Origin: Rhodospirillaceae bacterium
Lineage (GTDB): Bacteria; Pseudomonadota; Alphaproteobacteria; Rhodospirillales; Magnetospirillaceae
Direction of reading: 5' to 3'
DNA length: 39,689 bases
Assembly: GCA_031290545.1 (NCBI GenBank)
Contig: JAITNJ010000029.1
Location: forward strand, 1 to 39,689
The translations under genes were made by a program, and so were the position numbers. Positions 17,119 through 27,243 of the stretch are shown piece after piece. The notes under the pieces are model-generated. The model made no database searches. It was not told the origin of the DNA and saw nothing but the letters and a program-made list of their open reading frames with translations. Numbering within the stretch: position 1 is the first letter of the stretch; the number at the start of each line of letters is the position of its first letter.

Positions 17119-18375
17119 ATGAATCTCCATGATCTTAAGACTAAAAATCCACCAGAACTTCTAGCATATGCAGAAAAATTACAAATTGAAAATGCTTCAA
17201 CATTACGCAAACAAGATATGATGTTCGCTATACTAAAACAATTAGCAGAAAATAATACACCTATATATGGTGATGGTGTAATTGAGATCCTTCAAGATGG
17301 CTTTGGTTTCTTACGTTCTCCAGAATCAAACTATTTGCCAGGACCTGATGATATATATGTATCTCCAAGTCAAATTCGAAAATTTTCATTAAGAACAGGC
17401 GATACTGTTGATGGTCAAATTAGATCTCCAAAAGATGGTGAGCGTTATTTTGCTATTTCTAAAGTTAGTACTATTAACTTTGAACCACCTGATAATGTTA
17501 GACATAGAATTAATTTTGATAATCTAACACCAATCTATCCAAACAAACGTCTAAATTTAGAAAATGAAAATCCAACTACCAAAGATCTAACTACTAGAAT
17601 AATTGATTTAATAGCACCACTAGGTAAAGGACAGCGTAGTTTAATTGTAGCACCACCTAGAACTGGTAAAACAGTAATGTTGCAAAATATTGCACAGGCA
17701 ATTGCTGCAAATCATCCAGAAGTATATTTAATTGTATTGCTTATAGATGAACGTCCTGAAGAAGTTACTGATATGGAACGATCTGTAAATGGTGAGGTCA
17801 TTAGCTCCACTTTTGACGAACCTGCATTACGTCATGTTCAAGTTACAGAAATGGTATTAGAAAAATCAAAGAGACTGATTGAACATAAACGAGATGTTGT
17901 TATCTTACTTGATTCAATTACACGCCTAGCTCGTGCATACAATACTGTAATACCAAGCTCAGGTAAGGTATTAACCGGTGGTGTTGATGCAAATGCTTTA
18001 CAATTACCTAAAAGATTTTTCGGAGCAGCACGTAATATAGAAAATGGTGGATCTTTAACAATTATTGCTACAGCTCTAATTGATACAGGAAGTCGTATGG
18101 ACGAAGTAATATTTGAAGAGTTTAAGGGAACCGGAAATTCAGAAGTAATTCTTGATAGAAAATTATCTGATAAAAGAACTTTTCCAACTATTGATATAAC
18201 AAAATCAGGAACTAGAAAAGAAGAGTTATTAGTTGATAAATCTGTATTATCTAAAATGTGGATATTACGCAGAGTATTAATGCCAATGGGTGTTATAGAC
18301 TCAATGGAGTTTCTTATAGATAAATTAAAACATTCAAAAAATAATTCTGATTTCTTTGAATCAATGAATAGTTAG
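17119..18375 (+). CDS. rho: Transcription termination factor Rho
   Basis: Hexameric RNA helicase that ends transcription at C-rich unstructured RNA. It has the N-terminal Rho_N helices, a cold-shock-like RNA-binding domain ([16 protein letters not shown], residues 51-66, then [19 protein letters not shown]), and a RecA-like ATPase with P-loop APPRTGKT (178-185) and the Walker B and arginine region [13 protein letters not shown]. The Q- and R-loop blocks [20 protein letters not shown] and GTGNSE are intact. At 418 residues it is the standard length. Intact Rho in so AT-rich a genome is consistent with the scarcity of recognisable intrinsic terminators here. Confidence 0.98.
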   Translation: MNLHDLKTKNPPELLAYAEKLQIENASTLRKQDMMFAILKQLAENNTPIYGDGVIEILQDGFGFLRSPESNYLPGPDDIYVSPSQIRKFSLRTGDTVDGQIRSPKDGERYFAISKVSTINFEPPDNVRHRINFDNLTPIYPNKRLNLENENPTTKDLTTRIIDLIAPLGKGQRSLIVAPPRTGKTVMLQNIAQAIAANHPEVYLIVLLIDERPEEVTDMERSVNGEVISSTFDEPALRHVQVTEMVLEKSKRLIEHKRDVVILLDSITRLARAYNTVIPSSGKVLTGGVDANALQLPKRFFGAARNIENGGSLTIIATALIDTGSRMDEVIFEEFKGTGNSEVILDRKLSDKRTFPTIDITKSGTRKEELLVDKSVLSKMWILRRVLMPMGVIDSMEFLIDKLKHSKNNSDFFESMNS

Positions 18376-18400
18376 TTTTATTTTTAAATCAATTAATTAT

Positions 18401-19378
18401 TCAAACAATAAGAACAGTAGAACCTGTAGTTTTACGATTTTCCAATTCATAATGAGCCTGTGCAACTTCAGATAATTTATACGTTTGGTTAATTTCTATC
18501 TTAACTATTTTATTAATAACTATATCAAATAATTCATTAACATTTGTTAGTAATTCTGAACGATTATTAATATACGTTTCTAATGTCGGTCTAGTAAGAT
18601 AAAGAGATCCATTGGTAGCTAAAGTTCCTACATTAAAAGCAGGAATTATACCTGATGATTGTCCAAAACTAACCATCAATCCACGTGGCTGTAAACATTT
18701 AAGAGATCCTTCAAAAGTATCTTTACCTACTGAATCATAAACAACTCTAACTCCTTTTCCACAAGTTATTTCTTTAACTCGTGTAACAAAATTTTCTATA
18801 GTATAATCAATCACATAATCAGCACCATATGATTTTACTAACATAGCTTTATAATAACCTTTAACAGTGCCTATAACGATTGCACCTAGATGCTTTGCCC
18901 ATTGACAAGCAATCAAACCAACTCCACCAGCTAATGCATGAAAAAGAATAATATCTCCAGATTGAACATTATAGATTTTTCGTAAAAGGTATTGACTGGT
19001 TAATCCCTTTAACATCATAGAAGCAGCTTTAGTATCACTTAAACTATCAGGAAGTACTACTAAATTACGTGATGGAATAATACGACGTTCACTATATGAT
19101 CCGATAGGACCATTAGCGTAAGCAACACGATCACCAACTTTAACCTCATTAACTTCTGAACCAATAACTTCAACGATACCAGCACCTTCAAAACCTAATG
19201 AACTTGGCAGACTTGGCAGACTGTAAGTACCATTACGATAATAAATATCAATAAAATTAAGACCAACAGCAGTTTGATGAATTAATACGTCTCTAGGACC
19301 AGGTGATTGTATATTTACGTTTTCCCAACGCATTTGTTCTGGTCCACCATATTTATAAATTAAAATTGATTTAGTCAT
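18401..19378 (-). CDS. qor: NADPH:quinone reductase, zeta-crystallin type
   Basis: Zinc-free medium-chain reductase that reduces quinones with NADPH. The N-terminal GroES-like half has FIDIYYRNGTY and LGFEGAGIVEVIG; the nucleotide half has HALAGGVGLIACQWAKHLGA (Rossmann loop), VIDY and VYDSVGKDTFEGSL, the usual QOR signatures. No zinc-ligand pattern is seen. The length of 325 is normal. It is transcribed toward rho, with 25 bp between the two stops and no hairpin there. It is opposite to its neighbours and not part of their operons. The exact substrate is inferred. Confidence 0.9.
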   Translation of the reverse strand: MTKSILIYKYGGPEQMRWENVNIQSPGPRDVLIHQTAVGLNFIDIYYRNGTYSLPSLPSSLGFEGAGIVEVIGSEVNEVKVGDRVAYANGPIGSYSERRIIPSRNLVVLPDSLSDTKAASMMLKGLTSQYLLRKIYNVQSGDIILFHALAGGVGLIACQWAKHLGAIVIGTVKGYYKAMLVKSYGADYVIDYTIENFVTRVKEITCGKGVRVVYDSVGKDTFEGSLKCLQPRGLMVSFGQSSGIIPAFNVGTLATNGSLYLTRPTLETYINNRSELLTNVNELFDIVINKIVKIEINQTYKLSEVAQAHYELENRKTTGSTVLIV

Positions 19379-19494
19379 AATGTCTATTTAACCTGATAAT
19401 TAGCTTATGCTTTTAAAATTCGACAAAAAAATATACAATTTGTAATTAACAATCAATTTTATTCTATAAATAAATATAAATATGAATTAATTTA

Positions 19495-20823
19495 ATGAAA
19501 CATTCTACTATTTTTGCTTTATCTAGTGGTTTTGGTCGCACTGGTATTTCTGTCTATCGCTTATCAGGTCCAGATTCTGGTTATGCACTTATTAATTTAA
19601 GTAAACGTATATTACCAAAAGCACGTTATGCTAGTCGTCGTATTTTATATGATGAGTTTGGTAATAAAATTGATGATGGTTTAGTTATATGGTTTCCAAA
19701 ACCACATAGTTTTACAGGAGAAGATGTTGTAGAACTACATTTACATGGTGGCATAGCAGTAGCATCTGCAATAACAGATGCGCTATTAAAATTAAACTTA
19801 GAACCTGCTGATCCAGGAGAGTTCAGCCGTCGTGCTTTTTTAGCTGGAAAATTTGATTTAATTCAAGCTGAAGCTATTTCTGATCTGATTAATGCTGAAA
19901 CAACAACACAAAGATTACAAGCATTAAGACAAATGGATGGAGCTTTAACTAAAATTTATAATAATTGGAGAAATCAATTATTGCAGTGTCAAGCATATCT
20001 TGAAGCAGAAATCGATTTTTCAAATGAAGACTTACCTAATAAAATAAACGACCAAGTTATGTTAAATCTTAATAATCTTGTTGATGAAATTTCATCACAC
20101 CTCAATGATAACAATTGTGGTGAACGATTACGAGAAGGTCTGTCTGTAACAATTGTAGGTGCTCCAAACGTCGGTAAATCCAGCTTACTTAATAGAATTG
20201 CCAAACGTGATATAGCAATCGTTTCTTCTTTAGCTGGAACAACTCGTGATGTAATTGAGGTACATCTTAATCTTTCTGGGTATCCAGTTATTTTAGCAGA
20301 TACAGCAGGATTACATGAATCTACAGAAACTATTGAAAAAGAAGGAGTGCGTAAAACTTATGAATATGCTAAAAGTGCAGATCTTAAGTTAATTATTTTT
20401 AATGCACAAACATTAGAAGAACCTAATACAGATAGCTTAGCACTAATTGATGATAGAGCTTTAATAGTAGTAAATAAATGTGATTGTCAAACCAAATCAT
20501 TACCAAATAAAATAAGAGATAGATCATTTTTAGTAGTTTCTGCAAAAACAGGAATAGGAATTGATTCGCTAATATCAGAATTAACTAATCAAGTAACTTT
20601 GTTACTTAAAAAAGATGATGTGCCAATGATTACTAGAGTTCGACATCGTAATGCGTTGCAAAAAACTGAAATAGCAATACGTCGTGCTTTACAAGCACCT
20701 TTTATTGAACTAGTTGCTGAAGATATTAGATTAGCATCTAGAAATCTCGGAAAGATTACAGGAAAAATTGAAGTTGAAGAAATGTTAGATGTAATTTTTA
20801 ATGAGTTCTGTATTGGTAAATAA
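19495..20823 (+). CDS. mnmE: tRNA uridine-5-carboxymethylaminomethyl modification GTPase
   Basis: With MnmG it installs cmnm5 on the wobble uridine of several tRNAs. The N-terminal tetrahydrofolate-binding domain starts STIFALSSGFGRTGISVYRLSG. The inserted G domain has G1 GAPNVGKSS (222-230), G2 TTRD (249-252), G3 DTAGLHE (269-275) and G4 NKCD (327-330). The protein ends in the family motif CIGK (439-442). The length of 442 is normal. Its stop codon lies inside the parS palindrome, and mnmG follows 33 bp later. The two form the usual origin-side mnmE-mnmG pair. Confidence 0.97.
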   Translation: MKHSTIFALSSGFGRTGISVYRLSGPDSGYALINLSKRILPKARYASRRILYDEFGNKIDDGLVIWFPKPHSFTGEDVVELHLHGGIAVASAITDALLKLNLEPADPGEFSRRAFLAGKFDLIQAEAISDLINAETTTQRLQALRQMDGALTKIYNNWRNQLLQCQAYLEAEIDFSNEDLPNKINDQVMLNLNNLVDEISSHLNDNNCGERLREGLSVTIVGAPNVGKSSLLNRIAKRDIAIVSSLAGTTRDVIEVHLNLSGYPVILADTAGLHESTETIEKEGVRKTYEYAKSADLKLIIFNAQTLEEPNTDSLALIDDRALIVVNKCDCQTKSLPNKIRDRSFLVVSAKTGIGIDSLISELTNQVTLLLKKDDVPMITRVRHRNALQKTEIAIRRALQAPFIELVAEDIRLASRNLGKITGKIEVEEMLDVIFNEFCIGK

Positions 20824-20826
20824 TAA

Positions 20827-20842
20827 TGTTTCATGTGAAACA
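20827..20842. promoter_or_regulatory. parS: parS centromere-like site for ParB
   Basis: TGTTTCATGTGAAACA differs by one base (position 8, C to T) from the widely conserved parS consensus TGTTTCACGTGAAACA. It is the core of a longer inverted repeat at 20820-20849 with 14-bp arms around a TG centre. It lies between mnmE and mnmG, overlapping the end of mnmE, about 3 kb before parAB and about 5 kb from the proposed oriC, where chromosomal parS sites are normally found. No second copy was found in the window by eye. Confidence 0.9.
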
Positions 20843-20856
20843 TTATTATAATAAAC

Positions 20857-22722
20857 ATGAGAAAGTTTGACGTTATTGTTGTTGGAGCTGGACATGCTGG
20901 TTGTGAAGCTGCTGCAGCATCAGCAAGACGTGGTGCTAGGACTATACTATTTACACATCGTATTGAAACCATTGGAGAAATGAGTTGTAATCCTGCAATA
21001 GGAGGTTTGGCTAAAGGTCAATTGGTACGAGAAATAGATGCTTTAGATGGAGTAATGGGAAGAGTAATTGATCAATCTGGAATTCAATTTCGAATTCTAA
21101 ATCGTAGTAAGGGGCCAGCAGTACATGGCCCTCGTGCTCAAGCTGATCGTAAAAAATATCGCCAAGAAATGCATAATATTCTTTCAGATACTACAAATCT
21201 CGTTGTTGAAGCAGCCACTATTAAAAATCTAATAACAAATTATAATTGTAAATCAGTTATTGGAGTAATAACTTCAATTGGTGAACATATTTTATCCAAA
21301 GCTGTAGTTATAACCACAGGAACATTTTTGCGTGGTTTAATTCATATTGGTGAACGTTGTTTTTCCGCAGGACGTATTGGTGATGTATCAAGTATAGATC
21401 TATCTAATGGACTTAAGCAAATTGGATTTAATCTTAAGCGGTTAAAAACAGGAACACCTTGTAGATTAGATGGTCGTACTATCAATTGGAATATATTAGA
21501 GATTCAAACAGGAGACGACTCACCTAAACCATTTTCTTTTCTTACTGAAAAGATTACAACAACGCAAATAACTTGTGGAATTACAGGAACAACATCAACT
21601 TCACATGAACTAATTAAATCTAATTTGCACCGAGCTCCAATATATTCAAATAAGATTAGTGGTATTGGACCAAGATATTGCCCTAGCATCGAAGAAAAAG
21701 TAGTTAGATTTTCTGAGCGTAGTAGACACCAGATCTTTCTAGAACCTGAAGGTTTAAATGATTACGTAGTATACCCGAACGGAATTTCTACTTCTATGCC
21801 AGAAGATGTTCAAAAAGAATTGTTATTAACAATTCCAGGTCTAGAAAAAGCAGTTATGTTGCAACCTGGATATGCTATTGAATATGATTCCATAGATCCA
21901 CGTACATTATATCCTTGGTTAGAAGCTAAACATATTTCTGGTCTTTTTTTTGCAGGACAAATTAATGGAACAAGTGGCTATGAAGAAGCGGCTGCACAGG
22001 GATTAATTGCTGGAATTAACGCTTCTTTATTAACTGAAGGAGAAAATAAACATTTTGTTCTAGATCGAGCTGAAGCCTATATTGGAGTACTAATAGACGA
22101 TCTAGTAACGTGTGGTATTAATGAACCATATAGAATGTTTACTTCTAGAGCAGAATATCGTTTATCATTACGTGCTGATAATGCTGATTTGCGTCTTACT
22201 CCACGTGGATTAGAAATTGGATGTGTTGGTATTAAGCGAGAAAAAATATTTAACTTAAAAAATAAAGAACTTAAAATAAGAAGAGAGCAACTCCAAAACT
22301 TAATGATAGCACCTAAAATATTAAAAACTCATGGAATATCTATTAATCAAAATGGAATTCAACGTTCAGCATTTTCCTTATTAAAACATCCTGACATATC
22401 CTGGGCTTTTCTCATTGATTTATGGCCAGAATTAATTAGTATTAATAATGAAATTGCTGAACAACTTGAAATTGAATGTCATTATGCAGATTATCTTGAT
22501 CGTCAAGTGATTGATATTGAAACATTTCGTCGCGATGAAGTAATAATATTACCAACTAACATTGATTATGATATGATCCACGGTTTATCTTCAGAAGTTA
22601 AGTTAAAACTAAAAGAGGCTAGACCAACAACATTAGGAGCAGCTGGAAGGATTTCTGGAATTACACCAGTAGCTTTACTAATATTATTGGCTTACGTTAA
22701 ACAAAATCGATTTAAATTATAA
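20857..22722 (+). CDS. mnmG: tRNA uridine-5-carboxymethylaminomethyl modification enzyme, FAD subunit
   Basis: FAD-dependent partner of MnmE. The FAD loop [12 protein letters not shown] is at residues 9-20, then [22 protein letters not shown] and the second dinucleotide region around TTGTFLRG. Conserved blocks [35 protein letters not shown] and [10 protein letters not shown] are intact, as is the C-terminal helical domain ending near ISGITPVA. The length of 621 is standard. It starts 33 bp after mnmE, beyond the parS site. The rsmG gene that usually follows is missing; 170 bp separate it from parA. Confidence 0.98.
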   Translation: MRKFDVIVVGAGHAGCEAAAASARRGARTILFTHRIETIGEMSCNPAIGGLAKGQLVREIDALDGVMGRVIDQSGIQFRILNRSKGPAVHGPRAQADRKKYRQEMHNILSDTTNLVVEAATIKNLITNYNCKSVIGVITSIGEHILSKAVVITTGTFLRGLIHIGERCFSAGRIGDVSSIDLSNGLKQIGFNLKRLKTGTPCRLDGRTINWNILEIQTGDDSPKPFSFLTEKITTTQITCGITGTTSTSHELIKSNLHRAPIYSNKISGIGPRYCPSIEEKVVRFSERSRHQIFLEPEGLNDYVVYPNGISTSMPEDVQKELLLTIPGLEKAVMLQPGYAIEYDSIDPRTLYPWLEAKHISGLFFAGQINGTSGYEEAAAQGLIAGINASLLTEGENKHFVLDRAEAYIGVLIDDLVTCGINEPYRMFTSRAEYRLSLRADNADLRLTPRGLEIGCVGIKREKIFNLKNKELKIRREQLQNLMIAPKILKTHGISINQNGIQRSAFSLLKHPDISWAFLIDLWPELISINNEIAEQLEIECHYADYLDRQVIDIETFRRDEVIILPTNIDYDMIHGLSSEVKLKLKEARPTTLGAAGRISGITPVALLILLAYVKQNRFKL

Positions 22723-22892
22723 TGATTCGTATAAAATTTGTAGAAACCTAATACTGATAATTTTTTATTTATATAAAATATTTATTTTTTCATAAGTAAG
22801 TTAGAAATATATTTTATATGTAGAAGATTTTATATAGTTCTCTTTTAGAAATACATAATAGATATTAAAACTAACATAAATAGAGAACATTA

Positions 22893-23669
22893 ATGTCGTC
22901 TCGTATAATTTCTATTACCAACCAAAAGGGTGGAGTTGGTAAAACAACTACAGCAATCAATTTAGCTACTGCTATTGTATCTACTGGAAAATGTGTACTA
23001 ATTGTAGATCTCGATCCACAGGGTAATGCAAGCACTGGTCTTGGTGTTGAAAGAAAATCTTGTGATGCTAATTTATATCATGTATTAACTGGTGATGCTA
23101 ATTTGTCTGATGGTGTAATTTCAACACAAATTCCTAATTTATCGATTATACCATCATCTATCGATCTATCTGGTGCTGAAATTGAATTAATTGACAAATC
23201 AAGACGTGAATATCTACTTTATGAAGCATTGATCAATAACAATAAATATGATTATATTTTTATTGATTGTCCACCATCATTAAGTCTACTAACATTAAAT
23301 GCTCTTGTAGCCTCACAAGCAGTGTTGGTACCATTGCAGTGTGAATTTTTTGCTTTAGAAGGTGTAAGTCATTTGATTAAAATAATAGATAGAGTAAATG
23401 AAGTTTTTAATCCAAAACTTAAACTACACGGTATTGTATTAACCATGTTTGACAAAAGAAATTGTTTATCAAACATGGTTGCTACAGATGTTCGTAATTA
23501 TTTTGGAGATAAAGTGTATAAAACAATGATTCCACGGAATGTTCGTGTTTCTGAAGCACCGTCACACGGCAAACCAGTACTACTTTATGATGTACGATGC
23601 GCAGGATCAGAAGCATATGTTAAACTTGCTATAGAAGTATTAAAACGTGAACGAGATTTATGGTGTTAA
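22893..23669 (+). CDS. parA: Chromosome-partitioning ATPase ParA
   Basis: Deviant Walker ATPase that moves ParB-parS complexes over the nucleoid. Walker A is QKGGVGKTT at residues 11-19 with the signature lysine, then Walker A' VDLDPQGNAS and Walker B IFIDCPPSLSLLTLNAL. The length of 258 and lack of an N-terminal HTH mark it as the chromosomal (Soj) type. A GAGAA ribosome site precedes the ATG. parB follows after one base, so the two form an operon. Confidence 0.97.
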   Translation: MSSRIISITNQKGGVGKTTTAINLATAIVSTGKCVLIVDLDPQGNASTGLGVERKSCDANLYHVLTGDANLSDGVISTQIPNLSIIPSSIDLSGAEIELIDKSRREYLLYEALINNNKYDYIFIDCPPSLSLLTLNALVASQAVLVPLQCEFFALEGVSHLIKIIDRVNEVFNPKLKLHGIVLTMFDKRNCLSNMVATDVRNYFGDKVYKTMIPRNVRVSEAPSHGKPVLLYDVRCAGSEAYVKLAIEVLKRERDLWC

Positions 23670-23670
23670 T

Positions 23671-24564
23671 ATGATTGAAAAATCACGTCGTTATGGTCTT
23701 GGTCGTGGCCTTTCCACTCTGTTAGGAGAACCTTTAAATAAACATAAATCTACAATTGGTTTTTCGTCTGAAGTATTTTGTGTTGTATCTAGTAAAAAAC
23801 TTCAACCAGGACGTTTTCAGCCACGTCGAATATTTGATCATAACTCTATTGATGATTTAGTAAAATCAGTTAGAGAAAAGGGAATTTTACAACCTATTTT
23901 AGTTCGACCTAGATCAAAAGATCCTGAATCTTTTGAAATTATTTCTGGTGAGCGTAGATGGCGTGCATCACAAATTGCTCTTCTTGATGAAGTACCAGTT
24001 ATTATTCGTAATTTATCAGATCGAGAAGCAATGGAAGTTGCATTAATAGATAATTTACAACGTAGAGATCTTTCGCCAATAGAAGAGGCAGAAGGTTATT
24101 GTCGATTAATAGATGAATTTTTACATACTCAAGAAGAATTAGCAAAAACTGTTGGTAAAAGTCGTAGTCACATTGCGAATATGATGAGGTTGTTAGGTTT
24201 ACCAGAGCAAATCAAGAATATGCTTAATGATGGAATTTTGACAGCAGGCCATGCAAGAGCATTGTTAACAAGCACTAATCCTGTTTTTTTAGCTAAACTA
24301 GTTATCAAAAATGGTTTGAATGTTCGACAAACTGAAAAATTGGCAAATCAAAGAGAAAAAAAAACTAGCAAGACAAACAAAAATGTTGATCTTCTTGCTT
24401 TGGAACGTGATATGACTAAATTATTGGGTTTTAAAGTATTAATCACTTTAAATAATAAAGGTGGTCGTATACTAATGAAGTATTCTACACTAGAACAATT
24501 GGACGATGTTTTAAATCGTCTAAGTAATGGCCTACACGGTATACAGAGTCAATTAAAAAGATAA
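23671..24564 (+). CDS. parB: Chromosome-partitioning protein ParB
   Basis: Binds parS, slides along DNA as a CTP-gated clamp and recruits ParA. The N-terminal GRGLSTLLGE, the CTP-site box GERRWRA (residues 93-99) with NLQRRDLSPIEEA, the HTH around ELAKTVGKSRSHIANMMRLL (156-175) and a C-terminal dimerisation region are all present. The ATG at 23671 lies one base after the parA stop and matches family starts; the frame could extend back to 23647 inside parA. The likely target is the parS site at 20827. Confidence 0.97.
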   Translation: MIEKSRRYGLGRGLSTLLGEPLNKHKSTIGFSSEVFCVVSSKKLQPGRFQPRRIFDHNSIDDLVKSVREKGILQPILVRPRSKDPESFEIISGERRWRASQIALLDEVPVIIRNLSDREAMEVALIDNLQRRDLSPIEEAEGYCRLIDEFLHTQEELAKTVGKSRSHIANMMRLLGLPEQIKNMLNDGILTAGHARALLTSTNPVFLAKLVIKNGLNVRQTEKLANQREKKTSKTNKNVDLLALERDMTKLLGFKVLITLNNKGGRILMKYSTLEQLDDVLNRLSNGLHGIQSQLKR

Positions 24565-24591
24565 TCATCATATAAGCGTTCTGATAAAAAC

Positions 24592-25623
24592 TTAATTTGT
24601 ATCTGCTTTATTCGCAAGTTTTGTTACTTGTATAATGGCACGACAGCATATTTCTTCGGCTAACATGCTGGTATTTTTACAAGATATTTCTGTAGTTAAT
24701 AATATATCTAATACTATACTTATATTTTTAATTGACCAGCGAATTAACTGAATGCGTATATGATCAACTATATGAAAATGTAACGAAGGACTGATAAGTT
24801 CCAATGCTTGCTTAATGCTTTTCCCCTCTATTATAAAACTCTTTAATATATGCAAACGTTGAAAATATCGGTGCAAACTAATCAAAATAGTAATTGGAGA
24901 AGTTCCATTACGATAAAGACGATCAAGAATACATTGTGTATTTAAATGATTTCCATTAGCACAACATATTACCAAATCATCTAATGACATTGTAATTGTA
25001 TCGCCAATACAATCTACCACATCTTTTATACTTACATTGTTATTACAACCAATGTAAAGAGCAAGTTTTTTTATTGCCGAAGTAATTGCCAAACGATCTC
25101 CATCTAAATGATTGGAAATCCAAGATATAACATCTGATGCTGCAATCAAGCCATTTTCTTGTAATTTTTCTTTAATAATTGTTTCTAACTTACTATCACG
25201 ATCGATATAACATGGAATGGAGACTGCATTAGCATCACACTCGATCAATTTTCTTAATTTTGAACGAGATTCTAATTCTACAGATTCAAGTAAAATTAAA
25301 GAATTTCCAATTGGATTCTTTAAAAAAAGTTGAATTATATTTGTAATATTATCAATTACATTATGTAACAATACAATTCTTTTTTTACCAGTCATAGAAA
25401 GTGATGTAGCTTCGTTAAAAAAAAGTGAAGGATCATTCTTTACACTATTAGAACTTAAATTGACGATTTGAAAAGGATCTTTAGTGTCATTACAAAACCA
25501 TTTTATTAGACACTCAATGCGCTCTTTGATTAATCCAACATCTGAACCATAAACTAAAATGATTCGAACTGTTGTATTTGGTATCTTTAAAAAGCTTTCT
25601 ATACGATTACCGATTAGTTTCAT
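24592..25623 (-). CDS. holA: DNA polymerase III delta subunit
   Basis: Clamp-loader subunit that opens the sliding clamp. 343 residues, with the N-terminal VRIILVYGSDVGLIKERIECL, the SLSMTGKKRIVLLHNV segment and the C-terminal helical collar region around NGTSPITILISLHRYFQRLH, all typical of HolA. Its start overlaps the last 17 nt of lptE on the same strand, and its 3' end faces parB with 27 bp between. lptE-holA opposite parAB is the usual alphaproteobacterial order. Confidence 0.92.
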   Translation of the reverse strand: MKLIGNRIESFLKIPNTTVRIILVYGSDVGLIKERIECLIKWFCNDTKDPFQIVNLSSNSVKNDPSLFFNEATSLSMTGKKRIVLLHNVIDNITNIIQLFLKNPIGNSLILLESVELESRSKLRKLIECDANAVSIPCYIDRDSKLETIIKEKLQENGLIAASDVISWISNHLDGDRLAITSAIKKLALYIGCNNNVSIKDVVDCIGDTITMSLDDLVICCANGNHLNTQCILDRLYRNGTSPITILISLHRYFQRLHILKSFIIEGKSIKQALELISPSLHFHIVDHIRIQLIRWSIKNISIVLDILLTTEISCKNTSMLAEEICCRAIIQVTKLANKADTN

Positions 25624-26194
25624 TAATAAGATTTTCTTTTTTCATTTTGTTTGATCTAATAAAATAAACAGCCAATCTATTACGAATTTCATCAGCAATA
25701 GTCTTTGCCGCACGATGATGTATGTCATCAACTGCTGAAATATTCGAATAATGTTTTTCTAAAAGCTCATAATCGTAGCTAAACATTTGATTAAATGTAT
25801 CTGTGAATAAGCGTGTAGATTTTTCATTAAGAGAAAATGTTACGGTGTAAATTAATGTATTACGTGTTGCTAAAGAGTCTTTACGAAAAGTATGTTGTTT
25901 TTCACTTAATATAGACGAAACTAATAAATTATATCGTGGTTTGTAATATTCTCCGTGTGGATTAAGATTAGTCAGTAATTCGTTATGAAGTAATTGTCCA
26001 TCACGATTTTCTAATGGTACTACATGAATGTTATAAAGATCATTCATTACTGTGTTACTGTATAAATTTTCGCCATATAATGCATGAAATTCGCAAGATG
26101 TTATTATAATTAATAAAAATGGAATTCTTAAAATCAATAAGAATTTATTTGATAAAACAATTTTTTTTAAAAAATTCCAATTAAGATTGTTCAT
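25607..26194 (-). CDS. lptE: LPS-assembly lipoprotein LptE
   Basis: Outer-membrane lipoprotein partner of the LptD translocon. A hydrophobic N-terminal segment ends ITSC-EFHALYG at C34, matching the GCGFxPLYG start of mature LptE proteins. The rest has VVPLENRDGQLLHNEL and the C-terminal AAKTIADEIRNRLAVYF typical of the family. I use the ATG at 26194 (MNNLNWNF); the open frame begins with TTG at 26215. It overlaps holA. The gene leuS, which usually precedes lptE, is replaced here by the divergent menA. It implies an LPS-bearing outer membrane. Confidence 0.88.
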   Translation of the reverse strand: MNNLNWNFLKKIVLSNKFLLILRIPFLLIIITSCEFHALYGENLYSNTVMNDLYNIHVVPLENRDGQLLHNELLTNLNPHGEYYKPRYNLLVSSILSEKQHTFRKDSLATRNTLIYTVTFSLNEKSTRLFTDTFNQMFSYDYELLEKHYSNISAVDDIHHRAAKTIADEIRNRLAVYFIRSNKMKKENLINETNR

Positions 26195-26259
26195 TAAAAA
26201 AACTTCAAAATACAATTTTTAAATTGACTGCTATTTTATTTTGATCAATACATAAAATA

Positions 26260-27156
26260 ATGTCATCATTTTTTATCACTTCTCAGTTTTCATCTTGGAT
26301 ATTGGCTATAAGGCCACGAACACTTAGTCTTTCTGTTGTTCCAGTTGTTGTTGGTAGCTCTATAGCTTGGAGTGAATGTAGTAAAATTGATTGTTTTGCT
26401 CTTCCACTGATATTGATCGCTGCTATTTCTATCCAAATTTGTTCAAATCTTTATAACGACGCTATTGATTATGAATGCGGTTGTGATGGATCTGATCGTA
26501 TAGGACCATTACGTGTAACTGCTACTGGATTGTTATCGTCATCACAAGTTAAACATGGTGCTTTTTTTTGTATGATTATAGCTATGTTATCTGGTACTAG
26601 TTTAGTCTGGATTGGTGGTTGGCCTATTCTATTATTAGGATTGATTAGTTTATTTGCTACTTTGTTTTATACAAGCGGACCATTGCCAATTTCTTATACA
26701 CCGTTCGGAGAGGTGTGTGCATTAATCTTTTTTGGCATTTGTGCTGTTGCAGGAACAGTTTGGTTGCATATTGGGTATTTAACTAATGTTTCAGTATTGA
26801 GTGGAATAGCAGTTGGTTGCTTTAGTTCAGCGGTTTTGCTTGTTAATAACTATCGAGATGTAGCTTCTGATATTAGAGTAGGAAGACATACATTGTCTAT
26901 TATTATTGGTTCTAGAGCTAGTTGTTGGATTTATTGTGCGTTAATGACCATTCCATTTATTTTACTACCACTACTTAATAATTTGTTACAAAATAAACAT
27001 GTTTTGATAGTTTTTTTATGTGCTCCGTTCTCATTACTAATGATTAGAAAATTTTTTCATGAAAATGTAGGACCTATTTTTAATAAAATTCTTAGTCAGA
27101 CAGCTCAGATACAATTGATTTATGGAATTTTGCTTTGTTTTGGGTTGTTATTATAA
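26260..27156 (+). CDS. menA: 1,4-dihydroxy-2-naphthoate polyprenyltransferase-like (MenA family)
   Basis: Membrane prenyltransferase of the UbiA superfamily, 298 residues with about eight hydrophobic helices. The first Asp-rich motif is in NLYNDAIDYECGCDGSDRIG (63-82), then GPLRVTATGLLS, and the second in NNYRDVASDIRVGRHTL. The GPLR-x-A-x-GL and NNYRD...GRHTL forms point to MenA rather than UbiA, which uses NDxxDRxxD. MenA attaches the prenyl chain to dihydroxynaphthoate in menaquinone synthesis. No other men gene is in the window. It starts 65 bp from lptE (divergent) and converges on plsY. Confidence 0.85.
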   Translation: MSSFFITSQFSSWILAIRPRTLSLSVVPVVVGSSIAWSECSKIDCFALPLILIAAISIQICSNLYNDAIDYECGCDGSDRIGPLRVTATGLLSSSQVKHGAFFCMIIAMLSGTSLVWIGGWPILLLGLISLFATLFYTSGPLPISYTPFGEVCALIFFGICAVAGTVWLHIGYLTNVSVLSGIAVGCFSSAVLLVNNYRDVASDIRVGRHTLSIIIGSRASCWIYCALMTIPFILLPLLNNLLQNKHVLIVFLCAPFSLLMIRKFFHENVGPIFNKILSQTAQIQLIYGILLCFGLLL

Positions 27157-27198
27157 GAAATATTGTTGCCTAATAAGTTAAGTGATAATCACTATACA

Positions 27199-27214
27199 AA
27201 ATAGATATCTATTT
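27199..27214. repeat. 16-bp palindrome between convergent menA and plsY
   Basis: AAATAGATATCTATTT is a perfect palindrome lying 43 bp after the menA stop and 30 bp beyond the plsY stop. A small stem AGTGAT-A-ATCACT lies just before it at 27181. Together they may weakly end transcription from both sides, but there is no GC-rich stem or T-run. Confidence 0.3.
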
Positions 27215-27243
27215 GGATCTCAATATACTTATTATGAAGATTT

